From: Olsenella_K sp051878835
GTDB taxonomy: Bacteria; Actinomycetota; Coriobacteriia; Coriobacteriales; Atopobiaceae
Assembly (NCBI GenBank): GCA_051878835.1
Contig: JBJEKW010000080.1
Span: 1 to 36,196, forward strand
Reading direction: 5' to 3'
Length of the DNA stretch: 36,196 bases
Under the pieces are notes generated by a model. That model saw nothing but the letters and a program-made list of their open reading frames with translations, was not told the origin of the DNA and did not search any database. The position numbers were made by a program, and so were the translations under genes. Every line of letters begins with the position of its first letter. Positions within the stretch are counted from its first letter, which is position 1. Below are positions 35,030 to 36,196 of this stretch, one piece after another.

Positions 35030-35298
35030 TCCTCAGTGAGTAGACCTGACGCAAGAAGAGAGTGGCAGAAACTCCTAACCCCCTCATTGGTCTCTTGGTC
35101 GTTTTTAGACATTTCCGGCAGGAGGGCAGAGGCCAAATCATCGACACTGTCATAAGCCGCCGCGTTCTTCCAAATCCATGCGCCTGCTTCATTCAGGTAG
35201 AAGAGCTTCTGCCCAATGGTGTTGCGTTTTATGGGGACAAGAATCCATGTGTTACCGATATGCCTAAGCACAAAGGTCTCATTGGTCTTTAACGACAA
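35026..35298 (-). CDS. PqqD-like RiPP recognition element protein
   Basis: A 90-residue stand-alone protein of the PqqD superfamily, which binds leader peptides and presents them to the maturase. It starts with beta-strands (FVLRHIGNTWILVPI), then FYLNEAGAWIWKNAAAYDSVDDLASAL, the winged-helix-like hallmark with an aromatic/Trp helix, and ends in a second helix (EGVRSFCHSLLASGLLTEE). The start is TTG at 35298, supported by AGGAG about six bases upstream; no ATG fits the fold. Its stop overlaps the radical SAM start. It lies 72 bp after the precursor gene, with the 30-bp palindrome in between. Confidence 0.85.
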   Translation of the reverse strand: MSLKTNETFVLRHIGNTWILVPIKRNTIGQKLFYLNEAGAWIWKNAAAYDSVDDLASALLPEMSKNDQETNEGVRSFCHSLLASGLLTEE

Positions 35299-35317
35299 AC
35301 CCGCTCCTAACTAGAAG

Positions 35318-35347
35318 ACCCGGGCATACCGTACGGTATGCCCGGGT
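35318..35347 (-). terminator. perfect 30-bp palindrome: intra-operon attenuator or bidirectional terminator
   Basis: The half-site ACCCGGGCATACCGT is followed immediately by its exact reverse complement. On the minus strand it sits 23 bp after the precursor stop and is followed by CTTCTAGTT; on the plus strand it is followed by TTTTGT. In this position it could let most transcripts end after the precursor and a few read through into the maturation genes, a common RiPP arrangement. Confidence 0.65.
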
Positions 35348-35370
35348 TTTGTCTACATTTCCACTAGGAA

Positions 35371-35529
35371 CTAGTCCTTGTAGCAGCAGCCATTCATATT
35401 GTCGAAGGGGCCATTTCCGCAAGAAGCATACTGTGCTCCGGCATAAATAGCCGCGTCCCTCTTCTCAAGCTCTTCAGCACTGATGTTGGATTTGACGGAA
35501 ACGATTTCCTTAATGACCGGAACTGACAT
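35371..35529 (-). CDS. putative RiPP precursor peptide (52 aa, three Cys)
   Basis: A 52-codon gene with GAGAAAGG eight bases before its ATG. The first 35 residues look like a leader: hydrophobic start (SVPVIKEIVSV), then a charged helix (SAEELEKRDAAIYAG). The C-terminal core, ASCGNGPFDNMNGCCYKD, has C37, C48 and C49 with glycine and asparagine residues between. It lies directly upstream of a PqqD-like protein and a SPASM radical SAM enzyme on the same strand, the standard precursor position. No transport or protease gene is in the window. It does not match a precursor class I can name (not PqqA, mycofactocin or a six-Cys SCIFF type). The gene is too short for routine gene calling at the usual cut-offs. 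Confidence 0.8.
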   Translation of the reverse strand: MSVPVIKEIVSVKSNISAEELEKRDAAIYAGAQYASCGNGPFDNMNGCCYKD

Positions 35530-35547
35530 AGCGCACCCTTTCTCTCA

Positions 35548-35595
35548 AGAACCGGGTGGCTCTAGAACCGGATGGCTCTAGAACCGGATGGCTCT
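35548..35595. repeat. three tandem 16-bp repeats upstream of the precursor
   Basis: AGAACCGGGTGGCTCT (35548-35563) is followed by two copies of AGAACCGGATGGCTCT (35564-35595). The array ends 18 bp before the precursor ATG and lies in its 5' leader or promoter. It could be a set of regulator sites or an expanded leader sequence. Confidence 0.85.
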
Positions 35596-35821
35596 AGTCT
35601 AATGAACGGTCTACAACAGCAATAGCATCATCCGCAGACGGTAGTGTTTTCCAAGTAAGTGACAGCGCCATTTGATAGAGGGACAAGTTGGAGTAGAGCC
35701 CCGAAGCCATATCGCCCCATATATCTACCATGGTGCAGGTGAATGGGTGCGATAAACCCTCTGTGTCGTGCCACACCTGATGACGCTCCTTAATATTGTC
35801 AATCCCCGATTGTGCTGTCAT
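35594..35821 (-). CDS. possible small protein upstream of the precursor
   Basis: A 75-codon frame ending where the 16-bp repeats begin. The product (for example CTMVDIWGDMASGLYSNLSLYQMALSLTWK, listed here in two parts: CTMVDIWGDMASGLYS and NLSLYQMALSLTWK) has no family I recognise. Composition resembles the RiPP genes rather than the GC-rich flank. No Shine-Dalgarno precedes the ATG, and the frame stays open upstream for about 29 codons into GC-rich DNA, so it may be the tail of a gene cut at the junction near 35821. Weak support. Confidence 0.3.
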   Translation of the reverse strand: MTAQSGIDNIKERHQVWHDTEGLSHPFTCTMVDIWGDMASGLYSNLSLYQMALSLTWKTLPSADDAIAVVDRSLD

Positions 35822-36137
35822 CGCCGGGGTAGAAGCGGCGCGTAGGAAGAGGAACAGGCTGCCGGCTTCGAAACGCCAGCGTGCGGTTGCCTTGTGGATT
35901 CCGGGCGGCTATTCGAGTTCGCCACGCAGGTAGTCGCGGCGCCCATCGAGGAATCATGCCTCGACCGTGGCGGCACGGCGTTCCGCTGGGAAGCGCATCT
36001 CAGAAATTTCGTCGCGAAGCTTCTGCTGTCGAGGGGGTGGCTGCGGCCTCGGAACATGTGGCGTTCGGTGCGCCACCCATTAGAAGTTGCGAAGAGAAAA
36101 AGCGACTACGAATCGCAAGACAACGGTAGGTAGGGGC
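35822..36137. other. GC-rich interval before the right island end
   Basis: Frames of about 80 codons exist on both strands, but none has a ribosome binding site and recognisable homology together. The plus-strand frame 35894-36133 stops four bases before the att-like repeat, but its sequence does not contain recombinase catalytic motifs. Probably gene remnants. Confidence 0.4.
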
Positions 36138-36166
36138 CTACACCACCTGGAAGGTAAAGAAGTCCA
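36138..36166. other. attR-like direct repeat (right end of island)
   Basis: The partner of 31457-31485 (24 of 29 identical). It coincides with the last nine codons plus the stop of the minus-strand gene that enters from beyond the window, as expected if the element integrated into the 3' end of that gene and left it intact. Confidence 0.55.
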
Positions 36167-36196
36167 GGTAGTGGGTCTGCGGCACGCCCCACAGCA
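36138..36196 (-). CDS. C-terminal end of an unidentified protein
   Basis: The minus-strand frame is open from the right edge and ends LWGVPQTHYLDFFTFQVV-stop. Only 19 residues are visible, so no family can be named. Its last eight residues recur, with one change, in the left att-like repeat. Confidence 0.6.
   Translation of the reverse strand, partial: LWGVPQTHYLDFFTFQVV

Noticed and set aside
35548..35595. Tandem 16-bp repeats as a CRISPR array
   Set aside because: The units abut directly without spacers and no cas genes are present.
35894..36133. Frame ending next to the right att-like repeat as the missing integrase C-terminus
   Set aside because: It contains no H-x-x-R or Tyr motif region of tyrosine recombinases.

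Overview
The window is high-GC, densely coded Gram-positive DNA. It has a sortase-anchored (LPKTG) surface protein, a heterodimeric ABC exporter under a MarR regulator, a diiron flavoprotein of the FprA type, several radical SAM enzymes and a tRNA-Ser with encoded CCA. This mix suggests an anaerobic actinobacterium of the Coriobacteriia (Olsenella, Collinsella or Atopobium-like). The taxon is inferred from gene content and base composition, not proven.

Layout. 1-4.45 kb: C-terminal part of a repetitive MBG-type cell-wall protein. 4.7-9.1 kb, minus strand: MarR regulator and two ABC half-transporters in a tightly overlapping operon. 9.1-9.84 kb: gene-free stretch with GC-rich short repeats and a 169-bp nested palindrome. 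9.84-13.5 kb, minus: YgiQ-like radical SAM protein and an RlmD/TrmA-type RNA methyltransferase. 13.7-19.5 kb, plus: OPT-family transporter, a SPASM-like radical SAM protein of unknown role and an EF-G-like GTPase. 19.7-20.7 kb, minus: unrecognised protein. 20.9-26.4 kb, plus: FprA flavoprotein, CorC/HlyC-type membrane protein, a stand-alone domain resembling the N-terminus of cyanophycin synthetase, a YtxH-like protein and a PRC-barrel protein. 26.5-29.6 kb: membrane-anchored, circularly permuted GH3 glycosidase. 29.8-31.5 kb: LemA, tRNA-Ser, TadA.

From about 31.46 kb to 36.14 kb lies what reads as an integrated island. It is bracketed by an imperfect 29-bp direct repeat (24/29 identical) that is also the 3' end of a minus-strand gene whose body lies beyond the right edge. 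Next to the left copy is the N-terminal third of a tyrosine-recombinase-like integrase, cut by an IS3-family element whose first three bases supply the stop codon. Behind it are a truncated IS3 OrfA and a truncated IS256-family transposase. The cargo is a lower-GC RiPP-like cassette on the minus strand: a 52-residue precursor with three cysteines near its C-terminus, a PqqD/RRE-type peptide-binding protein (TTG start) and a SPASM radical SAM maturase overlapping it by 4 bp. A perfect 30-bp palindrome sits between precursor and maturation genes, and three tandem 16-bp repeats lie just upstream of the precursor. The small precursor, the palindrome and the repeats are the most novel-looking content.

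The island has probably lost mobility because its integrase is broken, and no exporter or protease for the peptide is visible, so these would have to be supplied elsewhere.
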